This document shows positions 1-7,189 of a stretch of 24,827 bases of DNA, in pieces. The stretch's first letter is position 1; each line of letters opens with the position of its first letter. Under the pieces are notes generated by a model, which saw nothing but the letters and a program-made list of their open reading frames with translations, did not search any database and had not been told where the DNA came from. The position numbers and the translations under genes are program-made. The stretch covers positions 1 to 24,827 of the forward strand of contig CAMLSF010000044.1 in assembly GCA_946482615.1 (NCBI GenBank), in the 5' to 3' direction. Source of the DNA: an uncultured Chromatiaceae bacterium (GTDB lineage Bacteria; Pseudomonadota; Gammaproteobacteria; Enterobacterales; Alteromonadaceae).

Positions 1-253
1 GTTCAATCAGTTGTTTGACCTGAGCCGCTAAGGCTTTTTTATCCTGTTCGGCTTTACGCTGACGGTTTAGTTCCTGATCGCGCTGCAATTGCTGTTGTCT
101 GGCTTGTTCGGCAAGCACCGAAGCTTCATTCACCACGGTGCCATGTTTGCCTGCCTGCACCCGTTCTTTATGCTTCTCTTTTTTAATGGCTTTTAATTTC
201 TTCTCGTTGCCAAGACCTGCTTTGAGCAATTGTTCCTGCAGTGATTTACTCAT
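1..253 (-). CDS. yaiL: DUF2058 / YaiL-like protein, partial (3' end outside window)
   Basis: The first 84 codons of a reverse-strand gene are present; the C-terminal part is cut off by the window edge. The N-terminus reads MSKSLQEQLLKAGLGNEKK and is followed by a highly charged Lys/Glu/Gln-rich helix including KKEKHKERVQAGK and ending AAQVKQLIE. This matches the DUF2058 family (E. coli YaiL, which has LQEQLLKAGL near its start and AQVKQLIE further on). The family is annotated as nucleoprotein/polynucleotide-associated; its biochemical role is not established. The ATG at 251-253 has an AGGA Shine-Dalgarno about 7 nt upstream on the reverse strand. The gene is divergent from the DEAD-box helicase at 392. 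The family call rests on remembered similarity of the N-terminus only. Confidence 0.8.
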   Translation of the reverse strand, partial: MSKSLQEQLLKAGLGNEKKLKAIKKEKHKERVQAGKHGTVVNEASVLAEQARQQQLQRDQELNRQRKAEQDKKALAAQVKQLIE

Positions 254-350
254 AAAAATATCCTGTCGCTTTCATGGTGCTATTGTTTCATGTTAAGGCG
301 GCGCTGCAAAGAGCGGAAGGGCAGACTAACAGCGCACGCTAAAAATGCGT

Positions 351-356
351 TATGAT
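351..356 (+). promoter_or_regulatory. Candidate -10 element for the DEAD-box helicase gene
   Basis: TATGAT lies 36 nt before the helicase start codon in the 138-nt divergent spacer. No good -35 hexamer sits at 16-18 nt spacing, so this is a weak call. Apart from the two gene starts and their Shine-Dalgarno sequences I see nothing else in 254-391. Confidence 0.3.
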
Positions 357-391
357 AAGGCACTTTTATTGAATTTGTCCGGGACCTTATC

Positions 392-1708
392 TTGTTATTT
401 CACGATCTTGCGTTAGACCCTCGTTTAGTCCGTTCTATCCAGCATCTTGGCTTTGCGAAACCAACGCCAATTCAGCAGGAGGCTGTGCCTGCCGCTATGA
501 CAGGCAAAGACTTAATGGTTTCTTCGCAAACCGGTTCAGGAAAAACCCTGGCGTATTTGTTGCCGATGATGCAGCGCCTGCTGCGCAGCAGACCTTTATC
601 CAAACAAGACGCCCGGGCTTTAATTCTGGTGCCGACCCGTGAACTGGCACATCAGGTTTATGCCAAGCTGCGTTTATTTGTCGCCAATACACCTTTGACC
701 AGCGCGTTAATAGTGGGGGGAGAGAACTTTAACGAGCAGGAGAAAATCCTGAAACGTCAGCCAAGCATCATAGTGGCAACGCCGGGCCGTTTTGTTGATC
801 ACTTGCAGCACAAAAGCTTTTTTATCCAGGGACTGGAGATGCTGATTCTGGATGAAGCAGACCGGATGCTGGACTTAGGCTTTATGCCACAGCTTAACGA
901 GATCAATAAAGCCGCGGATCACCGTTTACGCCAGACGCTGATGTTTTCCGCCACTTTAGATCACGCCGAAGTGAATGAGCTGGCGATGTCCTTGTTAAAG
1001 TCGCCACACAGAGTCTCTGTCGGGGCTTCTTATCAGCAGCATGAAGATATAGAGCAGCGTTGTTATTTTGCTGATCATTTGTCCCACAAAGAGGCTTTAC
1101 TGGCTTATTTGCTGAAGCAGGAACAAATAGGTCAGTTGATCATTTTTACTGCAACCCGTGAAGATACAGATCGTCTGGCCAAACTATGTGACTCTTTAGG
1201 TTATCCGGCTGTAGGTTTAAGTGGCAAGCTTACTCAGGGGCAGCGCAATACAGTGATGCAGGGCTTTGCTGCCAATAAACATCAGGTGCTGGTGACTACA
1301 GATGTGGCGTCCCGTGGCCTGGATTTATTGCAGGTCAGTCACGTAGTGAACTTTGATCTGCCTAAACATGCGGAAGAGTATGTACACCGTATAGGCCGTA
1401 CCGGCAGAGCCGGAGCTAAAGGTATAGCCATTTCTTTTGTAGGACCCAAAGACTGGGCTGCTTTTTGCGCTATAGAAAGCTTTTTACGCCGTCCTTTGCC
1501 TATGCACAAAGTAGAATCTTTGCCGGCTAAATTTAAAGGTGTAGACCTGAATGCTCCGGTAAAAGCAGTGAAGAAACCTAAGCCTGTGGTGAAAAAAGCC
1601 AAAGCAAAATCAACAGATGTAACGCCAAAAGCCAAGCCGGCCGCCAAACCTAATTTTTATCAGGCGGGTGATGATGGCATGGCGCCTGTGAAGAAAAAGA
1701 TCAAATAA
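392..1708 (+). CDS. DEAD-box ATP-dependent RNA helicase (SrmB/RhlE type)
   Basis: This 438-residue RNA helicase probably remodels structured RNA or ribosome assembly intermediates in the cytoplasm. All core motifs are visible: a Q motif (GFAKPTPIQ, about residues 20-28), Walker A QTGSGKT (46-52), PTRELA (81-86), DEAD (154-157), SAT (186-188) and HRIGRTGRAG (332-341). After about residue 380 the core gives way to a Lys/Pro/Ala-rich basic tail ending KKKIK, typical of an RNA-binding extension. The start is TTG at 392, preceded by GGGA at 381-384 (7-nt gap); no ATG fits the Q-motif N-terminus. ILDEADRMLDLGF resembles E. coli SrmB, but the subfamily cannot be fixed by eye, so no symbol is given. 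It stands alone and is followed by the cold-shock gene, another RNA-structure factor. Confidence 0.93.
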   Translation: MLFHDLALDPRLVRSIQHLGFAKPTPIQQEAVPAAMTGKDLMVSSQTGSGKTLAYLLPMMQRLLRSRPLSKQDARALILVPTRELAHQVYAKLRLFVANTPLTSALIVGGENFNEQEKILKRQPSIIVATPGRFVDHLQHKSFFIQGLEMLILDEADRMLDLGFMPQLNEINKAADHRLRQTLMFSATLDHAEVNELAMSLLKSPHRVSVGASYQQHEDIEQRCYFADHLSHKEALLAYLLKQEQIGQLIIFTATREDTDRLAKLCDSLGYPAVGLSGKLTQGQRNTVMQGFAANKHQVLVTTDVASRGLDLLQVSHVVNFDLPKHAEEYVHRIGRTGRAGAKGIAISFVGPKDWAAFCAIESFLRRPLPMHKVESLPAKFKGVDLNAPVKAVKKPKPVVKKAKAKSTDVTPKAKPAAKPNFYQAGDDGMAPVKKKIK

Positions 1709-1741
1709 TTTACAGTAGTATGTTTTTTATTCGGAAAATAG

Positions 1742-1750
1742 TGCTACACT
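1742..1750 (+). promoter_or_regulatory. Candidate extended -10 promoter of the cold-shock gene
   Basis: TGCTACACT forms an extended -10 (TGn-TACACT). The -35 region is a poor T-rich stretch, as is common for extended -10 promoters. Transcription would start near 1757, giving a leader of about 240 nt, long like those of cspA-family genes. Confidence 0.4.
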
Positions 1751-1756
1751 CAAGTC

Positions 1757-1997
1757 GTTACTTTGTAGATTTGTTCGACAGTTTTTATTGCAAGCAATTG
1801 TTTTGGCTGAAGAATTATTTAGAGTAACTGGAACGGCCAAGACCAGAAAAACTATTTTTCTGTCGGATCAGTAATAGCTATTGACCACTTTGTCGGGTTC
1901 ACTGATAATGGGGTCGTAATATGTACTAGCTCGAACACGGCCGGTAATATTTAAGTCGCCAAACAATTGGCAAATTTAGTTAAAGTAAGAGAATGTT
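1757..1997 (+). promoter_or_regulatory. Long structured 5' leader of cold-shock gene (cspA-thermosensor-like)
   Basis: About 240 nt separate the putative transcription start from the Csp start codon. The leader contains a perfect 8-bp hairpin (1844-1851 with 1855-1862, CAGAAAAA/TTTTTCTG, loop CTA) and a second small hairpin, GCCAA/TTGGC, at 1958-1971 just before the TAAGAGA Shine-Dalgarno at 1985-1991. E. coli cspA mRNA has a long leader that refolds with temperature to control translation; assigning that behaviour here is inference from length, position and hairpins. I see no ORF in it. Confidence 0.5.
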
Positions 1998-2210
1998 ATG
2001 TCACAATTAATTTCCGGTACCGTTAAGTGGTTCAACGAAGATAAAGGTTTTGGTTTCATCGAGCGCGAAGGCGGTAAAGACGTATTCGTACATTTCCGCG
2101 CTATCAATGGCACAGGCCGCAGAACTTTAGTTGAAGGTCAACGCGTAACTTTCGAAGTTACTGAAGGCCAAAAAGGTCCTCAGGCTGAGAACGTAACTGT
2201 TACCGGTTAA
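1998..2210 (+). CDS. Cold-shock domain protein (CspA family)
   Basis: This 70-residue single cold-shock-domain protein is a nucleic-acid chaperone that melts RNA secondary structure, particularly at low temperature. The fold signature is complete: [15 protein letters not shown] with RNP1 KGFGFI (residues 16-21) and RNP2 VFVHF (29-33), followed by [10 protein letters not shown]. Length is the usual ~70 residues. ATG at 1998 has the purine-rich TAAGAGA about 6 nt upstream. It is monocistronic, with a long leader before it and a strong terminator after it. Which E. coli paralogue (cspA, C, D, E) it matches best cannot be decided by eye. The long leader suggests cold- or growth-phase-regulated translation. 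Confidence 0.97.
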   Translation: MSQLISGTVKWFNEDKGFGFIEREGGKDVFVHFRAINGTGRRTLVEGQRVTFEVTEGQKGPQAENVTVTG

Positions 2211-2221
2211 TAGTTTTCTGA

Positions 2222-2251
2222 AAAAGAGCCAACTTTAAGTTGGCTTTTTTT
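2222..2251. terminator. Bidirectional Rho-independent terminator between csp and dinB
   Basis: The inverted repeat AGCCAACTT (2227-2235) / AAGTTGGCT (2237-2245) is followed by seven T on the + strand and preceded by an A-rich run giving a T run on the - strand. It can therefore end both the cold-shock transcript and the convergent dinB transcript. No other feature is seen in 2252-2327. Confidence 0.85.
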
Positions 2252-2327
2252 ATGCCTGAAATTCAGTGATTGAGATTTTAACACTCTGTTTTTACTGCTT
2301 CATTCGGGAGGAATTTCATTTTTGTAT

Positions 2328-3380
2328 TCAGAGTTCCAGCGATAACTGAGCCTGAGCTTCCTGCGCTTTTAATCCAACATGAATACCCACCAGCCGCACT
2401 TTTTTACCCTGACCTCTGTGCCAGGCTTGTTCCAGTAACTGCTTTAAACTGGCCATATCTAATTCAGCTTGCTGTTTCTCTATAGTGGTTTGCTGAAAGT
2501 CGGCAAATTTCAGCTTAATGCCAATTTTCTGAATATGAGCACTGGCTTCACAGCGTTCAATACGGCGCCTAAGTTTAGGTAACAGCTCAGATAAACTTTG
2601 TTGACCCGCATCCAGATCGGGTAAGTCTTCAGTGTAAGTATGTTCAACAGCCACAGATTTACGTGGATAATCATTATGTACATCACGGCTATCGCGGCCA
2701 AAACTGCGTTCTATTAAAGTTTCAGCAAAACTGCCGAAGTGCTTCACCAGTGTATGCAAAGACGCATTCTGAATATCGACACACTTATAAAAACCTAAAG
2801 TAGCCAGTCGTTCCGCAGTTTTTTTACCGACACCAGGAATTTTATGCAAAGGCAGAAATTTGACAAAGTCACTGACTTTCTCCGGTGGTAACACAAATAA
2901 ACCATCGGGTTTATTTTCATCACTGGCAATTTTGGCGAGAAATTTATTTGGTGCGACGCCTGCTGAGGCTGTTAAGCCTGTTTCGGCAAAAATCACCCGA
3001 CGAATATCTTCAGCTATACGGGTGGCGCTACCAGAAAACAAGGTGTTGTCGCTGACATCCAGATAAGCTTCGTCGAGGGATAAAGGTTCTACTTTGTCGG
3101 TGTATCGATGAAAAATAGCCTGAATTTGCAGGCTGGCTGCTTTGTATTTTTCCATATTGCCGGGCAATAACAACAGGTGAGGGCAGAGCTTTAACGCCTG
3201 GCCTGTCGGCATAGCAGAACGTACACCATAAACCCGTGCCGGATAATTACAGGTGCTGATCACCCCACGTTCGCTGCGACTGCCGCCTATGGCTAAAGGA
3301 ATGGTGCGCCAGTCTGGCCTGTCCCGCATTTCTACCGCAGCGAAAAAACAGTCCATGTCGATATGGATAATTTTTTTCAT
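2328..3380 (-). CDS. dinB: DNA polymerase IV (Y-family translesion polymerase)
   Basis: This 350-residue error-prone Y-family polymerase bypasses DNA lesions at stalled forks. Catalytic carboxylates are visible in HIDMDCFFAAVE near the N-terminus (metal Asp) and SLDEAYLDV (about residues 101-109, Asp-Glu pair). The steric-gate region CFF is intact, IPGVGKKTAERL is the thumb helix-hairpin-helix, and the little-finger domain follows. The C-terminus QLSLEL is a beta-clamp-binding tail equivalent to QLVLGL in E. coli Pol IV. Length matches E. coli (351). I chose ATG at 3378-3380 because MKKIIHIDMDCFFAAVE aligns with the family start; a TTG two codons upstream (3386) is possible and neither has an ideal Shine-Dalgarno. 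LexA-like boxes upstream indicate SOS control. Confidence 0.97.
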   Translation of the reverse strand: MKKIIHIDMDCFFAAVEMRDRPDWRTIPLAIGGSRSERGVISTCNYPARVYGVRSAMPTGQALKLCPHLLLLPGNMEKYKAASLQIQAIFHRYTDKVEPLSLDEAYLDVSDNTLFSGSATRIAEDIRRVIFAETGLTASAGVAPNKFLAKIASDENKPDGLFVLPPEKVSDFVKFLPLHKIPGVGKKTAERLATLGFYKCVDIQNASLHTLVKHFGSFAETLIERSFGRDSRDVHNDYPRKSVAVEHTYTEDLPDLDAGQQSLSELLPKLRRRIERCEASAHIQKIGIKLKFADFQQTTIEKQQAELDMASLKQLLEQAWHRGQGKKVRLVGIHVGLKAQEAQAQLSLEL

Positions 3381-3410
3381 TTCCAAAGCGCTGTTGGTTT
3401 ATACAGTTGT

Positions 3411-3439
3411 ATAATTGACCAGTTTTTGATTTTTGTAAA
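3411..3439 (-). promoter_or_regulatory. Candidate sigma-70 promoter of dinB
   Basis: On the reverse strand TTTACA (3439-3434) and AATTAT (3416-3411) are separated by 17 nt. The match is moderate. Its position between the two LexA-like sites fits SOS repression. Confidence 0.4.
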
Positions 3440-3447
3440 GCCAGATA

Positions 3448-3463
3448 CTGGTTATATTTACAG
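3448..3463. promoter_or_regulatory. LexA operator (SOS box) for dinB
   Basis: CTGGTTATATTTACAG has the CTG-N10-CAG arrangement and matches 13 of 16 positions of the gammaproteobacterial LexA consensus CTG(TA)5CAG, by my count. It lies about 70 bp upstream of dinB, just upstream of the candidate -35. A weaker second site, TTG-N10-CAG at 3407-3422, overlaps the candidate -10. E. coli dinB is an established LexA target. Confidence 0.75.
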
Positions 3464-3486
3464 TTGATTATTCTGCTGAGCCGACC

Positions 3487-3507
3487 ACCTGTTATAAAAC
3501 AGGTTTT
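3487..3507 (+). repeat. Inverted repeat in the dinB-glyA intergenic region
   Basis: ACCTGTT (3487-3493) and AACAGGT (3498-3504) form a perfect 7-bp inverted repeat with loop ATAA, followed by TTT. It is 111 nt upstream of glyA. It could be a weak terminator-like hairpin or an operator; no known glyA regulator site (MetR, PurR) is recognised in it. Confidence 0.45.
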
Positions 3508-3617
3508 AGATGTTTAGATGGCTACTTTATAGCTGCATCTTTGGCAGATTCCATGTAGAATGCGCGCAGTTTTTTTTTGTAAATAGCCTGGCCCTTTTTG
3601 GCCACCTGGGAGCAAGC

Positions 3618-4871
3618 ATGTTAAAGCGCGAAATGAACATTGCCGATTTTGATCCGGAATTATGGCAATCCATTACCAACGAAACCCAACGTCAGGAAGA
3701 TCACATTGAGCTGATCGCTTCTGAAAACTATGCCAGCCCACGTGTGTTGCAGGCTCAGGGTTCTCAGTTAACAAACAAATATGCTGAAGGTTACCCGCAT
3801 AAGCGTTATTACGGTGGTTGTGAGTACGTGGACGTGGCTGAAGACTTAGCTATCGCCCGTGCGAAAGAACTCTTTGGTGCAGATTACGCAAACGTGCAAC
3901 CGCACTCAGGCTCTCAGGCAAACTCAGCCGTATTTTTAGCTTTATTAAACGCAGGCGATACCATTTTAGGTATGAGTCTGGCGCACGGTGGTCACTTAAC
4001 TCACGGTGCTACAGTCAGCTCTTCAGGTAAGTTGTACAAAGCTGTGCAATACGGTCTGCACCCTGAAACTGGTGTGATTGATTATGCTCAGGCTGAAGCT
4101 TTAGCTTTGGAACACAAGCCAAAATTAATCATCGCAGGTTTCTCTGCTTATTCAGGCATTATTGACTGGCAGAAATTCCGTGAAATCGCCGATAAAGTCG
4201 GTGCTTACCTGATGGTAGATATGGCGCACGTGGCTGGTTTAGTGGCCGCTGGTTTGTATCCAAACCCGGTGCCGGTAGCTGATGTAGTCACAACGACAAC
4301 TCACAAAACTTTAGCTGGTCCCCGTGGTGGTTTGATTCTGGCCCGTAAAAACGAAGAGATCGAAAAGAAACTGAACTCTGCGGTTTTCCCTGGTGGTCAG
4401 GGTGGTCCTTTGATGCATGTGATCGCTGCTAAAGCCGTTGCGTTCAAAGAAGCGCTGCAACCAGAGTTTAAAGTTTATCAGCAGCAAGTGCTGAAAAACG
4501 CTGTGGCTATGTGCGATGAAATGATCAAACGTGGTTATAAGATCGTGTCTGGTGGTACGCAAAACCATTTATTCCTGATGGATTTAATCGACAAAGACAT
4601 CACAGGTAAAGAAGCGGATGCCTGGTTAGGCCTGGCTCATATCACAGTAAACAAAAACTCTGTGCCAAATGACCCACGTTCGCCATTTGTTACCAGCGGT
4701 TTACGCATCGGTACTCCTGCTATTACCCGTCGTGGTTTTAAAGAAGCAGAAGCCCGTTTAGTGGCAAGCCTGATTTGTGATGTGCTGGACAGCCGCGGCG
4801 ATGCCGGCGTGATTGACAAAGTTCGGGCTCAGGTGTCTGAAGTCTGTCGCCGTCTGCCGGTTTATGCCTGA
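3618..4871 (+). CDS. glyA: Serine hydroxymethyltransferase
   Basis: This PLP-dependent enzyme interconverts serine plus tetrahydrofolate with glycine plus 5,10-methylene-THF, the main one-carbon source. The protein is 417 residues, the same length as E. coli GlyA, and begins [17 protein letters not shown]. Visible landmarks are [34 protein letters not shown], and the PLP-lysine motif [14 protein letters not shown] with Lys230. The frame is open 36 codons further upstream to 3510, but that extension matches nothing; ATG 3618 has GGGAG at 3608-3612 with a 5-nt gap, so it is the start. It is monocistronic: terminated at 4908-4934 and divergent from dinB. Confidence 0.98.
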   Translation: MLKREMNIADFDPELWQSITNETQRQEDHIELIASENYASPRVLQAQGSQLTNKYAEGYPHKRYYGGCEYVDVAEDLAIARAKELFGADYANVQPHSGSQANSAVFLALLNAGDTILGMSLAHGGHLTHGATVSSSGKLYKAVQYGLHPETGVIDYAQAEALALEHKPKLIIAGFSAYSGIIDWQKFREIADKVGAYLMVDMAHVAGLVAAGLYPNPVPVADVVTTTTHKTLAGPRGGLILARKNEEIEKKLNSAVFPGGQGGPLMHVIAAKAVAFKEALQPEFKVYQQQVLKNAVAMCDEMIKRGYKIVSGGTQNHLFLMDLIDKDITGKEADAWLGLAHITVNKNSVPNDPRSPFVTSGLRIGTPAITRRGFKEAEARLVASLICDVLDSRGDAGVIDKVRAQVSEVCRRLPVYA

Positions 4872-4900
4872 TAGTCCGCGATGACTGAACAAAGATAGAG

Positions 4901-4909
4901 TGTTATGAT
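4901..4909 (+). promoter_or_regulatory. Candidate extended -10 promoter of nrdR
   Basis: TGTTATGAT (TGn-TATGAT) lies 38 nt before the nrdR start and overlaps the first bases of the glyA terminator stem. Transcription would begin around 4916, within the terminator loop. The -35 region is poor. A near-identical string, TGTTATCATGGC, occurs upstream of ribH. Confidence 0.5.
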
Positions 4910-4934
4910 GGCCGCTTAATGCGGCCATTTTTTT
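4908..4934 (+). terminator. Rho-independent terminator after glyA
   Basis: ATGGCCGC (4908-4915) pairs perfectly with GCGGCCAT (4921-4928), loop TTAAT, followed by a run of seven T ending at 4934. The T run abuts the nrdR Shine-Dalgarno (CGGAGA, 4935-4940). Confidence 0.9.
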
Positions 4935-4946
4935 CGGAGAAATTCC

Positions 4947-5399
4947 GTGTTTTGTCCTTTTTGTCGTGCCGACGATACCAAAGTTATAGACTCCCGCTTA
5001 GTCGCGGACGGGTCCCAGGTAAAAAGACGACGTGAATGTGGCGCCTGCCATGAACGTTTTACCACCTTTGAAGCTGCCGAACTGGTGATGCCGCGTATTG
5101 TAAAACGCGATGGCTCCCGGGAACCTTATAACGATGCGAAATTGCGCAGTGGCGTGATGCGTGCGCTGGAAAAACGTCCTGTGCCAACAGAGCAGATTGA
5201 GTCCCTGATCAGCAAAGTAGAAAGCTTATTACGCGCCACAGGCGAGCGTGAAGTGCCGAGCCAGTTGCTGGGCACTCTGATTATGGACGAGCTGGTCAAG
5301 CTGGATAAAGTGGCTTATGTGCGCTTCGCGTCTGTCTACCGCTCCTTTAAAGATATCCGCGAGTTTGGTGAAGAAATAGCCCGGCTTGGAGACAACTAA
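4947..5399 (+). CDS. nrdR: Transcriptional repressor NrdR of ribonucleotide reductase genes
   Basis: This 150-residue zinc-ribbon/ATP-cone repressor senses (d)ATP and represses ribonucleotide reductase operons. The N-terminal zinc ribbon has Cys3, Cys6, Cys31 and Cys34 (CPFC...CGAC), and the arginine-rich VKRRREC segment is the DNA-contacting region of the family. The ATP-cone spans about residues 49-139 ([29 protein letters not shown]). Length equals E. coli NrdR (149). The start is GTG at 4947 with CGGAGA 6 nt upstream. It leads the riboflavin genes; ribD starts at the very next base after its stop, implying translational coupling. Being first in a rib cluster is a conserved arrangement, not evidence for a riboflavin role. 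Confidence 0.98.
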   Translation: MFCPFCRADDTKVIDSRLVADGSQVKRRRECGACHERFTTFEAAELVMPRIVKRDGSREPYNDAKLRSGVMRALEKRPVPTEQIESLISKVESLLRATGEREVPSQLLGTLIMDELVKLDKVAYVRFASVYRSFKDIREFGEEIARLGDN

Positions 5400-6524
5400 G
5401 TGAGTTTTACTGAACTCGATCATCACTATATGGCTTGCGCCATAGAACTCGCCTCCCAGGGTCGTTTTACCACTGCACCTAATCCCAATGTCGGCTCTGT
5501 TATAGTGCGCGATGGCGGGGTTGTAGGGGAAGGTTACCATCGTCAGGCCGGTGGCCCACATGCGGAAGTTTTTGCATTGCGTCAGGCGCAGCATTTGGCT
5601 TTTGGTGCCACCTGTTATGTCACGTTAGAACCCTGCAGCCATTATGGGCGTACTGGTCCCTGTGCTTTGGCGCTGGTAAAGGCTGGGGTGAAAAAAGTTG
5701 TAGTGGCGATGCTGGATCCGAATCCTTTAGTGGCGGGTCGTGGTATTCAAATTCTAAAAGATGCAGGCATTGAAGTGCAGGTGGGTTTGTTAGAACAACA
5801 AGCCCGGGCCTTAAATCCAGGCTTTTTAAGCCGGATGGAGCGGCAAACCCCTTATATCCGGCTTAAACTTGCCGCCAGTCTGGATGGGCGTATTGCACTT
5901 TCTAATGGCAAAAGCCAGTGGATAAGCTCAGCAGAGTCCCGTTCTGATGTGCAGCTGATGCGCGCTCAGTCTCATGCCATTTTATCAACGGCCACTACTG
6001 TGCTGGCGGACAATGCCCGCTTAACAGTGCGCTCTGAAGGCCTGGCTATTAGCACTCTGGATGATGGCTCTGTGCGTCAGCCCATCCGGGTGATTTTAGA
6101 TCGTTGCCTTAAATTAACAGGCCAGGAGCTTTTGTTTTCACAAAATGGCCCCATAGTGCTGGTGCATGCTAAAGCATACACTCCGGCATTTGAGCATCCG
6201 CAGGTTCGTTTTATTGCACTGGATACTGATGAGTCAGGCTTGAATTTAACCGAATTAATGTCTGTGTTAGCCAGAGAAAACATCAATGACCTGTGGGTGG
6301 AGGCCGGCGCAAAGCTGGCTGGTTCTTTGTGGCAGGCCGGGCTGGTCGATGAGCTTATTGTTTATCAGGCACCAGTACTTTTAGGTGATAAAGCCAAAGC
6401 CATGCTGCAGTTACCCAACTACAGTGAGTTGTCAGAGGCTCAGCATTTTGTCTGGACTTCAGTGGAGACATTGGGGCCTGATGTAAAATTAACAGCAAGG
6501 TTAAAGTCATGTTTACCGGAATAA
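5400..6524 (+). CDS. ribD: Bifunctional riboflavin biosynthesis deaminase/reductase RibD
   Basis: RibD performs the second and third steps of riboflavin synthesis: deamination of the pyrimidine from GTP cyclohydrolase II, then NADPH reduction of the ribosyl side chain. The N-terminal zinc deaminase domain has His54-Ala-Glu56 and Cys79/Cys88 in PCSHYGRTGPC. The reductase domain runs from about residue 145 (YIRLKLAASLDGRIAL) to the end. At 374 residues it is the standard two-domain length. The start is GTG at 5400, immediately after the nrdR TAA, with TTGGAGA at 5386-5392. Its last 16 bases overlap ribE. Confidence 0.97.
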   Translation: MSFTELDHHYMACAIELASQGRFTTAPNPNVGSVIVRDGGVVGEGYHRQAGGPHAEVFALRQAQHLAFGATCYVTLEPCSHYGRTGPCALALVKAGVKKVVVAMLDPNPLVAGRGIQILKDAGIEVQVGLLEQQARALNPGFLSRMERQTPYIRLKLAASLDGRIALSNGKSQWISSAESRSDVQLMRAQSHAILSTATTVLADNARLTVRSEGLAISTLDDGSVRQPIRVILDRCLKLTGQELLFSQNGPIVLVHAKAYTPAFEHPQVRFIALDTDESGLNLTELMSVLARENINDLWVEAGAKLAGSLWQAGLVDELIVYQAPVLLGDKAKAMLQLPNYSELSEAQHFVWTSVETLGPDVKLTARLKSCLPE

Positions 6525-7159
6525 TAGAAGCCACAGGTCGGGTCAGCGCCATTCAGGTTTCAGGTGTGGATTTAAAACTGACGATTGAATCCGACAGTCT
6601 GGATTTTTCTGATGTCAAACTGGGCGACAGTATTGCCAGCAATGGTGTTTGTTTGACTGTCACGGCATTAAAGGGCAAAAGTTTTAATGCCGATGTATCA
6701 GGTGAAACCGTTAAACGGACTTTATTTGGACAATACAAAATAGGGCAGTTACTGAACTTAGAAAAGGCCTTGCTGGCGACTGGTCGCTTAGGCGGCCATC
6801 TGGTCAGCGGCCACGTTGATGGCATCAGTAGTGTCGAAAAAATTGAGAAATTTGGCGAAGCCTGGCAAGTCTGGATCAAAATGCCAACAGACTTAGCCCA
6901 TTACATTGCCGAAAAAGGTTCTATTACAGTGGATGGTATTAGCCTGACCGTCAATGAGTTAAGTGCCAGTGCTTTTCGTTTAACCATAGTGCCACATACG
7001 GCACGTGAAACCACTTTGATGAGCTTAAAAGCAGGCAGTCAGGTGCATCTGGAAGTGGATTTAATAGCGCGTTATTTGGAGCGTTTGCTGCAAGGCCGCC
7101 AGGGGGCGGGCAGCAAAGGCGTGACTATGGATTTATTGCAACAACGTGGTTTTTTATAA
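6509..7159 (+). CDS. ribE: Riboflavin synthase, alpha chain
   Basis: This enzyme dismutates two 6,7-dimethyl-8-ribityllumazine molecules to riboflavin plus a pyrimidine that is recycled. The protein has 216 residues with the diagnostic N-terminus MFTGIIEATGRV and two tandem lumazine-binding repeats: the first to about residue 95 with GVCLTV, the second with GHLVSGHVDG and GISLTVNEL. The ATG at 6509 lies inside the end of ribD (16-nt overlap), so translation is probably coupled. A small GC-rich hairpin (7167-7179) lies in the 30-nt gap to ribBA. Numbering of this gene differs between species (ribE/ribC); this is the alpha synthase, not lumazine synthase. Confidence 0.97.
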   Translation: MFTGIIEATGRVSAIQVSGVDLKLTIESDSLDFSDVKLGDSIASNGVCLTVTALKGKSFNADVSGETVKRTLFGQYKIGQLLNLEKALLATGRLGGHLVSGHVDGISSVEKIEKFGEAWQVWIKMPTDLAHYIAEKGSITVDGISLTVNELSASAFRLTIVPHTARETTLMSLKAGSQVHLEVDLIARYLERLLQGRQGAGSKGVTMDLLQQRGFL

Positions 7160-7189
7160 CGCAGTAAGGCCCGGGGCCTGAGGTGAAGT

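Noticed and set aside
3489..3502. Second perfect LexA box near glyA (CTG...CAG)
   Set aside because: The spacing is eight bases, not the ten required for LexA.
3510..3617. 36-codon N-terminal extension of the glyA reading frame
   Set aside because: The family N-terminus and a good Shine-Dalgarno point to ATG 3618; the extension contains T-rich leader sequence and no similarity to GlyA.
7160..7189. FMN riboswitch before ribBA
   Set aside because: The gap is 30 nt with only a small GC hairpin; the conserved FMN aptamer motifs are absent.
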